A stretch of 11,167 nt of DNA. Origin: Spirochaetaceae bacterium (GTDB lineage: Bacteria > Spirochaetota > Spirochaetia > Treponematales > Breznakiellaceae). The translations under genes and the position numbers were made by a program. The stretch is taken from positions 1 through 11,167 of the forward strand of contig JAITHF010000224.1 of the NCBI GenBank assembly GCA_031280115.1, given 5' to 3'. The notes beneath the pieces are model-generated. The model was given only the letters and a program-made list of their open reading frames with translations, was not told where the DNA came from and ran no database searches. Numbering within the stretch: the first letter of the stretch is position 1; each line of letters starts with the position of its first letter. This document shows, piece by piece, positions 1 through 5,931 of the stretch.

Positions 1-1
1 G

Positions 2-493
2 ATTGAGGCGGCCCACGCCGGGGAGTCCGGCAAGGGCTTCGCGGTGGTCGCCTCTGAGATACGCAAACTTGCGGAGCTTGCGGGTAAAGAGTCCGAGGGC
101 ATTTCCCAAGAAATAAAGAAAATGGAAAAGGCTATCAGCCGGATAGGGTCGGTTTCGCAGGAGACTGTCGGGGCTATGGACCTTATCTTTCAGGAAATAA
201 ACGCCATGAGCTCCTCATTTGCCGCGGTTAATCAGGCGATTGACGCGCAGGCTTCAGGGGGCGCGCAAATTTTGACGGCCTTGCAGGGGGTGAACAGCAT
301 GACCGGCAACGTTCAGGAAGGGGCGGGATTTATCAACCGGCAGAGCGGCGCCATACAAAAAGAAATGGAAAAACTACAGGCGATCTCCAAAGAGGTCATC
401 GCCATTGTATACGAGATGCGGGGCGCCAGCACCAGTATCACCTCATTCCTCGAAAACGCCAAAGAACTCACCGCCCAAATCACCCTCCCATAG
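2..493 (+). CDS. Methyl-accepting chemotaxis protein, C-terminal part (truncated by window start)
   Basis: The frame is open from base 2 to a TAG at 491-493, giving 163 residues of a larger receptor. It opens with IEAAHAGESGKGFAVVASEI, the highly conserved hairpin tip of the MCP cytoplasmic signalling domain, which in this family contacts the CheA kinase and CheW. The following residues (RKLAELAGKESEGISQEIKK) and the heptad-like helix up to about residue 150 are the descending arm of the four-helix bundle. Ligand-binding, membrane and HAMP parts lie upstream of the window. No C-terminal NWETF-type CheR/CheB tether is seen; the protein ends in AQITLP. A start at GTG 44 is possible on paper, but it would begin inside the conserved tip, so this is a 5'-truncated gene. 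The family call is secure; the ligand is unknown. Confidence 0.95.
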   Translation: MEAAHAGESGKGFAVVASEIRKLAELAGKESEGISQEIKKMEKAISRIGSVSQETVGAMDLIFQEINAMSSSFAAVNQAIDAQASGGAQILTALQGVNSMTGNVQEGAGFINRQSGAIQKEMEKLQAISKEVIAIVYEMRGASTSITSFLENAKELTAQITLP

Positions 494-688
494 CAGCCGA
501 AGGCTGCCCCCATAGGGGGGTTTCACGTGCTTCTTGTAGCGAGAGGGTTTGCGGTTTTAGTCACAACCCTGAAGCGGCGCCTCAGCGGACTTCGAGAACG
601 GAAGGGCGCGGGGCTGGAAACGTTTAGGGGTGGTGCGGAGGGTTTTTCTATAATGACCCTCCGCGTTTTATTTTTGCGCCTTCGGCGC
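493..688 (+). repeat. Three-hairpin dispersed repeat, copy A
   Basis: This non-coding element begins on the last base of the MCP stop codon. In order it has: hairpin 1, GCAGCC-GAA-GGCTGC (493-507); a second small palindrome, CCCCC-ATA-GGGGG (507-519); a conserved box around GTCACAACCC (560-569) followed by GAAGCGGCG and CTCAGC; hairpin 2 with a T-rich tail (635-676); and hairpin 3, GCGCC-TTC-GGCGC (676-688). The same order of parts recurs in the same orientation at 10881-11035. Short ORFs across it have no recognisable product. Together with the direct repeats that follow, it fills the gene-free stretch 494-956. Confidence 0.8.
635..676 (+). terminator. Rho-independent terminator-like hairpin downstream of the MCP gene
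   Basis: GCGGAGGGT (635-643) pairs perfectly with ACCCTCCGC (656-664) across a 12-base loop and is followed by GTTTTATTTTTG. The T-rich tract lies only on the plus-strand side, so it would stop transcription coming from the MCP gene, although it lies about 140 bases after that stop codon. It is also hairpin 2 of the dispersed repeat, so its role as a terminator may be secondary. Confidence 0.6.
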
Positions 689-942
689 TTGAAGAGGATT
701 TGGGGGGTCTTAGACCCCCCAAGCCCCCCATAAAGGCTGCCTGCTATGAGCGGGTGCGGGTGCGGCGTCCGGTGCGGGGCTTTCGCATGGGGGCGGGTGT
801 TTGGTATGGGCGCTGCGCTGCGCTTGCGCCTTGAAGAGGATTTGGGGGGTCATAGACCCCCCAAGCCCCCCATAAAGGCTGCCTGCTATGAGCAGGGGCG
901 GGGGCGGCGTCCGGTACGGGGCTTTCGCATGGGGGCGGGTGT
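689..942 (+). repeat. Two 112-bp direct repeats, period 142 bp, with a GC palindrome
   Basis: Bases 689-800 and 831-942 differ at about 5 of 112 positions. Each copy starts TTGAAGAGGATTT, continues with a perfect palindrome (GGGGGGTC-TTA-GACCCCCC in the first, GGGGGGTC-ATA-GACCCCCC in the second), then AAGCCCCCC and AAAGGCTGCCTGCTATGAGC, and ends in a GGGGCTTTCGCATGGGGGCGGG block. The first two thirds reappear on the minus strand at the start of the queG-like gene (about 5260-5325), and a shorter part at 8240-8266. Small ORFs through the repeat translate to Pro/Arg-rich sequence with no sign of selection. Confidence 0.85.
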
Positions 943-956
943 CAGGCGATAAAGCA

Positions 957-2231
957 TTAGGAAAAGTTTCGCAGGATGCCGAGGATTTTTAACGCCCCTG
1001 CCCGCCGCGCGGGAATCCATGAGGCCCCCACGGCGCAGATAAGGGTAAACAAGAAAATAGCCAGCACGTCAGGCCAATTTATAATAACCGGTATGCGCTC
1101 AAGGTAGTACCCCGGGTCGAGTATTTTAACCGCTTCGCCGTGAAAAAGGCCGGAAAAAAAGGCGAACACCCCTTCAAGGGCATGAATGAGGGGGTTGATG
1201 AAGGCGCCGATAAGAAGGCCGGCGCTTATGCCGGTGCAGGCGCCGGTAAGGCCGGTGAGAAAAGCCCCCCATATAAAGATTCCTGCCGCATCGGCAGGGC
1301 TTGCGCCGCCTGTTTTGAGTATGGCAATGTCCCGCCGCCGCTCAAGGGCGAGCATACTCGTGGCGGACGACACGTTCACCGCGGCCACCAGCACCACCAG
1401 GGCCATGATAAAAAGAAGTATCTGGCGGGTGGACTCGTAGGAGCTGTACTGGGAGCGCTGGAGGTCTTTCCAGGTATAAATATGAAAGCCCCCGCCTAAC
1501 TGAGATGCCCACTCCGCCGCAATCTGGTCCGCCTCCTCATAGGGGCGGGTGATTTTAGCGATAAGGTACGCGCCGGCGCTGGGCGGCAGCGCCTGATCCC
1601 CCGCCTCATACCCTGTCACGCACCACAGCGCGTCAAGTTCCCGGTAGCCTGAAGAGATGACGCCCCGCACGGTGAACACGGCGGTCCTCGGCACGGTCCT
1701 GCCGTCTTCGGTGAGGCGCGCGGTCATAACCCGCACGTTCCCGCCGGCCTCCGCGCCCACCGCTTGGGCAAGGGCCTGGCCTAACAGCACCTCCCGCCCG
1801 CCTGTTATCCGCGCCTCCCCGCTGAGCACCGTAAGGTAGCGCCCGCTCTCGGTGTCTTCCCAAAACGACGGGTCAACCGCCCGTATGGTGGCGCCGGTCT
1901 TTCCCGCAGGGCCTATAACCACCCCTAAGCCGTGCCGTTCCCGCCACAGCCCCCGGACCCGGGGGTCTTCCCGGAGGTAGTCCGCGGCCCCCTCAAGGCC
2001 GCTGCCGCCGCCAGCGCGGGAGGACGGCCATATTTGGAGGTGGCCCGTGCCAAGCTCAACCGCCCGGTCAGTGATGCCCCGTATCATGCCGTCAGCTACG
2101 ATGAGGGTAATGATGATGGGGATAAGGCTCAGCGCGATGCCTGCGGCGGCGCCGCGCAGGTACCGCCCTCCCTCCTGGTCCCGCCCCAGAAGATACCGGA
2201 AGGCGATGAAAAAACAGGGGCCCGCTTTCAT
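957..2231 (-). CDS. LolC/LolE-like ABC transporter permease (FtsX family)
   Basis: This is the last gene of a three-gene minus-strand operon. The 424 residues have the LolC/E/MacB layout: a short cytoplasmic start (FFIAFRYLLGR), a first membrane helix at about 28-47, a large periplasmic domain at about 48-265, and three C-terminal helices forming an FtsX domain. The FtsX domain carries the typical loop LALERRRDIAILKTGGAS after its first helix and a YYLERIPV segment before the last. In the LolCDE complex two such permeases with the LolD ATPase release mature lipoproteins from the inner membrane to a carrier. The ATG at 2231 overlaps the lolD stop by four bases (ATGA), implying coupled translation. 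Other FtsX-type exporters look alike; the LolD neighbour tips the call to lipoprotein transport. LolC cannot be told from LolE here. Confidence 0.87.
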   Translation of the reverse strand: MKAGPCFFIAFRYLLGRDQEGGRYLRGAAAGIALSLIPIIITLIVADGMIRGITDRAVELGTGHLQIWPSSRAGGGSGLEGAADYLREDPRVRGLWRERHGLGVVIGPAGKTGATIRAVDPSFWEDTESGRYLTVLSGEARITGGREVLLGQALAQAVGAEAGGNVRVMTARLTEDGRTVPRTAVFTVRGVISSGYRELDALWCVTGYEAGDQALPPSAGAYLIAKITRPYEEADQIAAEWASQLGGGFHIYTWKDLQRSQYSSYESTRQILLFIMALVVLVAAVNVSSATSMLALERRRDIAILKTGGASPADAAGIFIWGAFLTGLTGACTGISAGLLIGAFINPLIHALEGVFAFFSGLFHGEAVKILDPGYYLERIPVIINWPDVLAIFLFTLICAVGASWIPARRAGALKILGILRNFS

Positions 2232-2941
2232 GGGGCGCCCCCGCCGCCGCCGGGCCCCGCCGCCGCTGCTATGAGGACGCCCCCTTCAAGGGTATAGCGC
2301 TCCCGGGCCCGGGAGGCCACGTTTTCATCGTGGGTGACCACCACTAAGGTTTTGCCCCGCTCGCCTGCGGCCCGGTATAAGAGTTCCGCCACAAGCGCGC
2401 TGTTATCCGCGTCAAGACTGCCTGTTGGCTCGTCAGCGAGGATAAGCGCCGGATCGTTGATAAGCGCCCGGGCCACCGCGACCCGCTGGCGCTCCCCGCC
2501 TGAAAGCTGGAAGGGCAGGTGCCGGAGCCGGCTTCCGAGCTTAAGATCCTCAAGGAGGGACCGGGCTTTTTCAAGGGCCGCCTTTTTTTTAAGCCCCGCC
2601 ATATAGGCAGGCAGCATCACGTTCTCAAGGGCCGTGAAATCTTTAAGGAGGTAGTGGAACTGGAAGATAAACCCCACTGTATCCCGCCGGAACGCCGCAA
2701 GGCCCTGTTCGGAAAGGCCGGTAATCTCGGCGCCGGCAATCCGGACGGACCCGGAATCGCAGCGGTCAAGGCCGCCCAGGATATTAAGGAGCGTGCTTTT
2801 CCCGCACCCGCTTCTGCCGGTTATGGCCACTGACGCCCCCTCTTCCGCGCAAAGCGCGGCGCCCCGCAGGATGTGCAGCGTTTCGGCCCGGGAGGCATAG
2901 CGCTTGACCACATCTTGAGCGTTAAGGATGAGGTTACTCAT
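2228..2941 (-). CDS. lolD: LolD-like lipoprotein-release ABC transporter ATPase
   Basis: This 237-residue nucleotide-binding subunit has all the ABC signatures in order: Walker A GRSGCGKST (42-50), Q-loop FQFHYLL with Gln94, signature LSGGERQRVAVARAL (from 146), Walker B LILADEPTGSLD (166-177) and the switch His in VVVTHDE (His204). The stretch FQFHYLLKDFTALENVMLPA is characteristic of LolD within the MacB/LolD group. The reading frame stays open upstream to 3196, but residues beyond MSNLIL lie inside the upstream permease gene in another frame and look like noise. The ATG at 2941 is the sensible start: it overlaps the upstream stop by eight bases and the downstream gene by four. The C-terminus ends in a low-complexity Ala/Gly run (AAAAGPGGGGGAP), which is unusual but harmless to the fold. 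It should act at the cytoplasmic face with the two flanking permeases. Confidence 0.92.
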   Translation of the reverse strand: MSNLILNAQDVVKRYASRAETLHILRGAALCAEEGASVAITGRSGCGKSTLLNILGGLDRCDSGSVRIAGAEITGLSEQGLAAFRRDTVGFIFQFHYLLKDFTALENVMLPAYMAGLKKKAALEKARSLLEDLKLGSRLRHLPFQLSGGERQRVAVARALINDPALILADEPTGSLDADNSALVAELLYRAAGERGKTLVVVTHDENVASRARERYTLEGGVLIAAAAGPGGGGGAP

Positions 2942-4346
2942 AGCGCAGCACCTCCGCGGGGCGGGCTTTTGACACGCCTGCGGACGCGAACCACGCCGAA
3001 ACAAGGGCGGACAGAAAGCCGAAGAGGAAGATAAGGCACGCTTCAGAGGGGATGACCCGGGAGGGTATCTCCCGTATATAATAGACGTCCTGATGAAACA
3101 CCGCGAACTCCTGCCGCGCAAGCACTGACACGGCAAAGCCGTTCCACCAGGCGATAATAGCGTTGACATTAAAGGCAATAAGAAGGCCCAGGGCAAGCCC
3201 TGAAAGGGCGCCTGTAAAGCCGATGGCCGCGCCGTCCCAGAGGAAGACCAAACGCGCCGCCCCCTCGCCCGCGCCTAAGGCCCTGAACAGGCCGATCTCC
3301 TCCCGCCGCTCGAACACGGCCCGGCGCTGGGACTGGAAGATGTTGAGCCCGGCCACGATAAAGATAAGCCCCACCAAAACGAACATGAGCAGTTTTTCAG
3401 TACGCAGGGCCCCGAAGAAGGCGCGGTTATAATCCCGCCAGGCGCTCAGGGTAAGGGCGCGGGTTTCTGCAAGGGCTTCCGCGCGTTTAAGCCCCTGCCG
3501 GTCCTGCCAGCGGTTTTTGAGCTTCACCCCCACAAGGGGCGGCCCCCCGCCTAAATCGCCGGCAGCATCCAGGTTGATAAAGCCCCAGCCCAAATCGTAC
3601 TCATAGAAGCCGCACCGGAAGATGCCCCGCACCACAAAGCGCGTGTCTTCGGCTTCAGCGGAGCCGCCGAACAAGCCCGCCACGGACACCAGGGTTATTT
3701 CGTCCCCCACCCGGGCAAGCAGGCGGCCCGCAAGCTCGGCGCCTAAGAGAATATCCCGTTTGCCGGCAATAAGAAAGGACCCTTCTTCAAAGACAAGTTT
3801 TTCCGCCAGCCCCGGGTCCCGCTCAATGGCGTCCGCCTCAAGGCCCCGTATCACGACCGCGTACTGGCTGCCTTGGGCGCTCTGGATGATGCCGTGGAAT
3901 TCCCTGAAGAGCGCTGCCGCGGCAACCTCCGGCAGTGCGGCAATGGCGGCGCGGGCGTCCTGTATTTCTTGTATTATTTCTGTTTGCCGCGCTGTTTCAA
4001 GGGGGCCTTCCGGTTCCGCTCCCCCACGGGGCGCCTCGGCCCGGAGGTGGTACGACGAGATTTCAAGGATGCTCTCGATAAAGCCCATTTGCAGGCCGTT
4101 CATCACCGCCAGTATGACCGTCAGGGCCAAGACGCCGGTGGCGATGCCTATGACCGCCTGTATTGAGGAGGGGGATGCGGAGGCGGACACATAGCGGAAC
4201 GCTACAAAGGGTATCCAGCTTACACGGCGTAAGGGGCGTAATTTTTCTTCTTTTTTCTCTTTTTTCTCTCTTTCTTTTCTTTCTTCTATTTTTTTTTCTT
4301 TTTCTTTTTTACTTGCTGCACTTGCTGCGGACGGGGAAACAATCAT
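2934..4346 (-). CDS. LolC/LolE-like ABC transporter permease with a Lys/Glu-rich N-terminal tail
   Basis: This is the first gene of the lol operon, 470 residues. The family core starts near residue 45 (IPFVAFRYVSA). It has a first membrane helix at about 64-83, a periplasmic domain at about 90-315, an FtsX helix at about 319-337 followed by RRAVFERREEIGLFRALGAG, a third helix at about 372-396, YYIREIPSRVIP (from 422) and a last helix at about 435-455. Residues 13-37 are almost pure Lys, Glu and Arg, a cytoplasmic extension absent from usual LolC/E proteins, which start within about ten residues of the FRY motif. It is encoded by the purine tract at 4241-4311. The ATG at 4346 has AAGGGG a few bases upstream (4351-4356), supporting this start and hence the tail. 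Only 36 bases separate it from the queG-like stop, so the two may be co-transcribed. Confidence 0.87.
   Translation of the reverse strand: MIVSPSAASAASKKEKEKKIEERKEREKKEKKEEKLRPLRRVSWIPFVAFRYVSASASPSSIQAVIGIATGVLALTVILAVMNGLQMGFIESILEISSYHLRAEAPRGGAEPEGPLETARQTEIIQEIQDARAAIAALPEVAAAALFREFHGIIQSAQGSQYAVVIRGLEADAIERDPGLAEKLVFEEGSFLIAGKRDILLGAELAGRLLARVGDEITLVSVAGLFGGSAEAEDTRFVVRGIFRCGFYEYDLGWGFINLDAAGDLGGGPPLVGVKLKNRWQDRQGLKRAEALAETRALTLSAWRDYNRAFFGALRTEKLLMFVLVGLIFIVAGLNIFQSQRRAVFERREEIGLFRALGAGEGAARLVFLWDGAAIGFTGALSGLALGLLIAFNVNAIIAWWNGFAVSVLARQEFAVFHQDVYYIREIPSRVIPSEACLIFLFGFLSALVSAWFASAGVSKARPAEVLRYE
4241..4311 (-). repeat. Low-complexity purine/pyrimidine tract coding the Lys/Glu tail
   Basis: On the plus strand about 70 bases are almost exclusively T and C with long T runs; read on the minus strand this is AAA/GAA/GAG-type codons within the first lol permease. 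Long A runs like these are prone to length change by slippage, which would shift the frame of the whole permease gene. Confidence 0.75.
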
Positions 4347-4350
4347 AATG

Positions 4351-4356
4351 CCCCTT
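4351..4356 (-). promoter_or_regulatory. Ribosome binding site for the first lol permease
   Basis: On the minus strand AAGGGG lies four bases before the ATG at 4346, close but usable. It fixes the start upstream of the Lys/Glu tail rather than at a later codon. Confidence 0.5.
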
Positions 4357-4382
4357 ACTATGCCCTAAACGCGGCGCAAGCG

Positions 4383-5333
4383 TCAAGCCCCGCGCCGCCT
4401 CATGCCGGAGAGGAGGATGCAGCGGGCGTTCCGGCGTATGTTTTGGGGGCCGAGCCACGCCATTCCCAGGGCGGTCCCCTTGAACATACAGGCAAGCTCC
4501 CTGTCGGTCATGGCAAGGATACGGCGGGGGTCAATGCACGAGGGGAGGGAGCCTCTGCCGGTTGCAACGGCCTTGACCGCCTTTTGGTTGCGGACGCAGC
4601 GGTCTTGGCAGTCAGTACAGCCGTACAGCCGGTTTCCCCAGTGCCGCAGCACCGCTTCCGGCACGTCAAGGCCGTTGCCCGAAGCGTACCACTGGATACA
4701 GCGCTTGGTATCAATGGTTCCGTCCCCCCGCGCCGCGCCGGTGGGGCAGGCCGCGGCGCAGGGAGGCGGGTGGCCGCAAGAGGCGCAATAGCCCAAAGGC
4801 CCGGTTTCAGGGCTGTCCCCTGCAAGGGGGAAGGGCAGGGTCAGGGCCGCGATGATGCACAGGGAGCCTGCTTCAGGGGTAATGATAAGGCCGTTCCGCC
4901 CCAGCGCGCCGAGGCCGCAGGCCGCGGCCAGGGGCTTTTCAGGGACCGGCGAATTGCAGAGGATGCGAAAATCAGATTTCATGCCCCCATAGCGGGCGCG
5001 GAGGGTTTTGGCCAGGGCCTGGAGGCGCAGGACCCCTTCGCGGTAGTAGTTTCTTTGGGCAAACGGGGCCACGGCCCCGGGCGCGTCAGGAGGCGCCGCG
5101 CCGCCGCTGCCGTAGGGGAGCGCCGCTACAAGGAGCGCCGCGGCGCCGGGCCGGTAGTTCTCAGGGACAGACCCCGGCGGCTCATAGCCGGAGAGAAAAC
5201 GCGCCCGCGCAAAGCCCGCGTCCAGCGCCATTTCCCGAATCGCGCTTTGAGCGCGCGCTGGCTCGCAGCAGGCAGCCTTTACGGGGGGCTTGGGAGGTCT
5301 ATGACCCCCCGCATCCTCTTTAAACACAACCAA
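4383..5333 (-). CDS. QueG-family (epoxyqueuosine reductase-like) 4Fe-4S protein
   Basis: The QueG family reduces epoxyqueuosine to queuosine in tRNA using cobalamin and two 4Fe-4S clusters. Family marks here are the GLGALGRNGLIITPEAGS block, the first cluster segment CASCGHPPPCAAACPTGA, a partner CIQWYASGNG segment, the second cluster segment YGCTDCQDRCVRN, and the C-terminal FKGTALG..WLGPQNIRRNARCILL. The length of 316 is shorter than many QueG proteins, and there is no C-terminal HEAT-repeat extension. In family members I remember, an Asp lies in a VD/TD-x-x-PV motif before the GLG block; here the aligned stretch is LCNSPVPEK, with Cys in that place, so catalytic identity is uncertain. The start is also uncertain: the longest frame uses TTG 5333 (or GTG 5327), with the first 25 or so residues encoded by a dispersed repeat. 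The next start, ATG 5231, would cut into the conserved first helix (IREMALDAGF). Neither has a good ribosome site. Confidence 0.75.
   Translation of the reverse strand: MVVFKEDAGGHRPPKPPVKAACCEPARAQSAIREMALDAGFARARFLSGYEPPGSVPENYRPGAAALLVAALPYGSGGAAPPDAPGAVAPFAQRNYYREGVLRLQALAKTLRARYGGMKSDFRILCNSPVPEKPLAAACGLGALGRNGLIITPEAGSLCIIAALTLPFPLAGDSPETGPLGYCASCGHPPPCAAACPTGAARGDGTIDTKRCIQWYASGNGLDVPEAVLRHWGNRLYGCTDCQDRCVRNQKAVKAVATGRGSLPSCIDPRRILAMTDRELACMFKGTALGMAWLGPQNIRRNARCILLSGMRRRGA
5196..5291 (-). repeat. 96-bp repeat, copy 1, covering the queG-like 5' coding region
   Basis: This 96-base block matches 8171-8266 with about four differences, in the same orientation. It covers the codons from KPPVKAACCEPARAQSAIRE to the ARARF segment of the queG-like gene. 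Its upstream side continues into the GC palindrome GGGAGGTC-TAT-GACCCCCC (5292-5310, one mismatch in the stem) and a GAGGATGC segment, the same module as in the direct repeats at 689-942. Confidence 0.85.
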
Positions 5334-5372
5334 AGCCGCACGGCAAAGGGGCCGCAGCGCAGGAAGCGCTTA

Positions 5373-5391
5373 AAGCCCCCGCAGGGGGCTT
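5373..5391. repeat. Perfect GC inverted repeat in the queG-like leader
   Basis: AAGCCCCC-GCA-GGGGGCTT is an 8-bp perfect stem with a 3-base loop, about 40 bases upstream of the longest queG-like start. On the minus strand it is followed by TTAAGC rather than a real T tract, so it is a poor terminator. It may be part of the dispersed GC-palindrome family or a leader structure. Confidence 0.5.
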
Positions 5392-5474
5392 GACGAAATC
5401 GGAGAGGGCTGGTATTATTTTTTTCATAATGAAACCTATTATGGCAGCGTTTCCGTTAGGGCGTAGTTTAGCCG

Positions 5475-5509
5475 AAACGACAAACGACAAACGACAAACG
5501 ACAAACGAC
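5475..5509. repeat. Five exact tandem copies of a 7-bp unit (AAACGAC)
   Basis: AAACGAC is repeated five times without error, followed by a run of A. It lies in the gene-free stretch 5334-5730. The rest of that stretch holds the inverted repeat at 5373-5391, a pyrimidine-rich segment at about 5577-5615, a small CCCCT/AGGGG hairpin near 5635-5650 and a possible promoter; I see no further gene in it. A 63-codon minus-strand ORF starts inside the repeat but looks spurious. Confidence 0.85.
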
Positions 5510-5561
5510 AAAAAAATTATTTCATCTTAGCCCTCAGTGTCAAGCCCTATTCCCCTGTATT

Positions 5562-5590
5562 TTGCGATTTATTAGTCTCTTTTCTATCTT
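5562..5590 (+). promoter_or_regulatory. Possible sigma70-type promoter for the radical SAM/peptide locus
   Basis: TTGCGA (5562-5567), a 17-base spacer and TATCTT (5585-5590) give a moderate match to -35/-10 consensus, about 140 bases before the first ORF of the locus. The surrounding sequence is AT- and pyrimidine-rich, so a chance match is quite possible. Confidence 0.3.
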
Positions 5591-5730
5591 TTTTTCCCTT
5601 CTTTCCTCTCTTTTCTCCGCGTCATATATGCGCCCCTGCGCGACATAGGGGAGAGTCTGCATAATCCAGAAACAGGCCCGTCTTAGAATGGCGGTATATC
5701 TCTATAACACAAGGAGTTTATAAAAGAACT

Positions 5731-5907
5731 ATGAGAAAAAGGCAGGATTGGTTTCAGCGCGCCCATACCGGCGCGCCGGTCATTAAGGCTCACCTCTGGG
5801 GTATCTCAAATAATTTTGCCCGGGAGTTCCGCCAATGTATGATAGAGGCGCAGGACACCCGTCATACGGCGCCCAGAGTATTTGAGGGAATATATGCGGA
5901 CTGCTGA
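5731..5907 (+). CDS. 58-codon ORF in frame with the radical SAM gene; possible broken or UGA-interrupted N-terminus
   Basis: ATG 5731 opens 58 codons ending in TGA at 5905-5907. It is too short to be obvious as a gene, but it is preceded by AAGGAG at 5711-5716 (14 bases before the ATG, longer than ideal). The product starts MRKRQDWFQRAHTGAPVIKA and ends RVFEGIYADC, with an amphipathic charged character like a helical protein domain. I recognise no family. It is in exactly the same frame as the radical SAM ORF that starts at TTG 5932, with no other stop between. If the UGA were a sense codon, a single 402-residue protein would run from 5731 to 6939. The radical SAM ORF has no ribosome site of its own, which favours a single ancestral gene. 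Alternatives are a separate small protein or a nonsense mutation. Confidence 0.45.
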   Translation: MRKRQDWFQRAHTGAPVIKAHLWGISNNFAREFRQCMIEAQDTRHTAPRVFEGIYADC

Positions 5908-5931
5908 AGAACAGGTGAAAAAAACATCCGT

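Noticed and set aside
527..952. Two 68-codon plus-strand ORFs between the MCP and lol genes
   Set aside because: They translate the repeat elements; composition is Arg/Gly/Pro-rich and the second is just the repeated copy read through.
2942..3196. An 85-residue N-terminal extension of LolD
   Set aside because: The extension lies inside the upstream permease gene in another frame and has no family match; ATG 2941 gives the normal LolD length and an operon-type overlap.
957..4346. The lol operon as a dedicated exporter for the candidate peptides
   Set aside because: LolD and both permeases match the lipoprotein release family, have no peptidase domain, and lie on the opposite strand beyond another gene.
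4357..4386. TTGACG-18-CATAGT as a promoter for the lol operon
   Set aside because: The transcription start would fall after the AAGGGG ribosome site, almost on the ATG; the -10 match is also poor.
4443..5393. A 316-codon plus-strand ORF opposite the queG-like gene
   Set aside because: It is the mirror of a GC-rich real gene; the product is Arg/Gly/Ala-rich without motifs, while the minus frame has clear iron-sulfur signatures.
5320..5511. 63-codon minus-strand ORF starting in the 7-bp repeat
   Set aside because: It begins with repeat-encoded residues, overlaps the queG-like start and has no recognisable product or ribosome site.
5683..5708. TATAAC box just before the 58-codon ORF as its promoter
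   Set aside because: Spacing to any -35-like sequence is wrong (about 14), and the transcript would start within the AAGGAG site.
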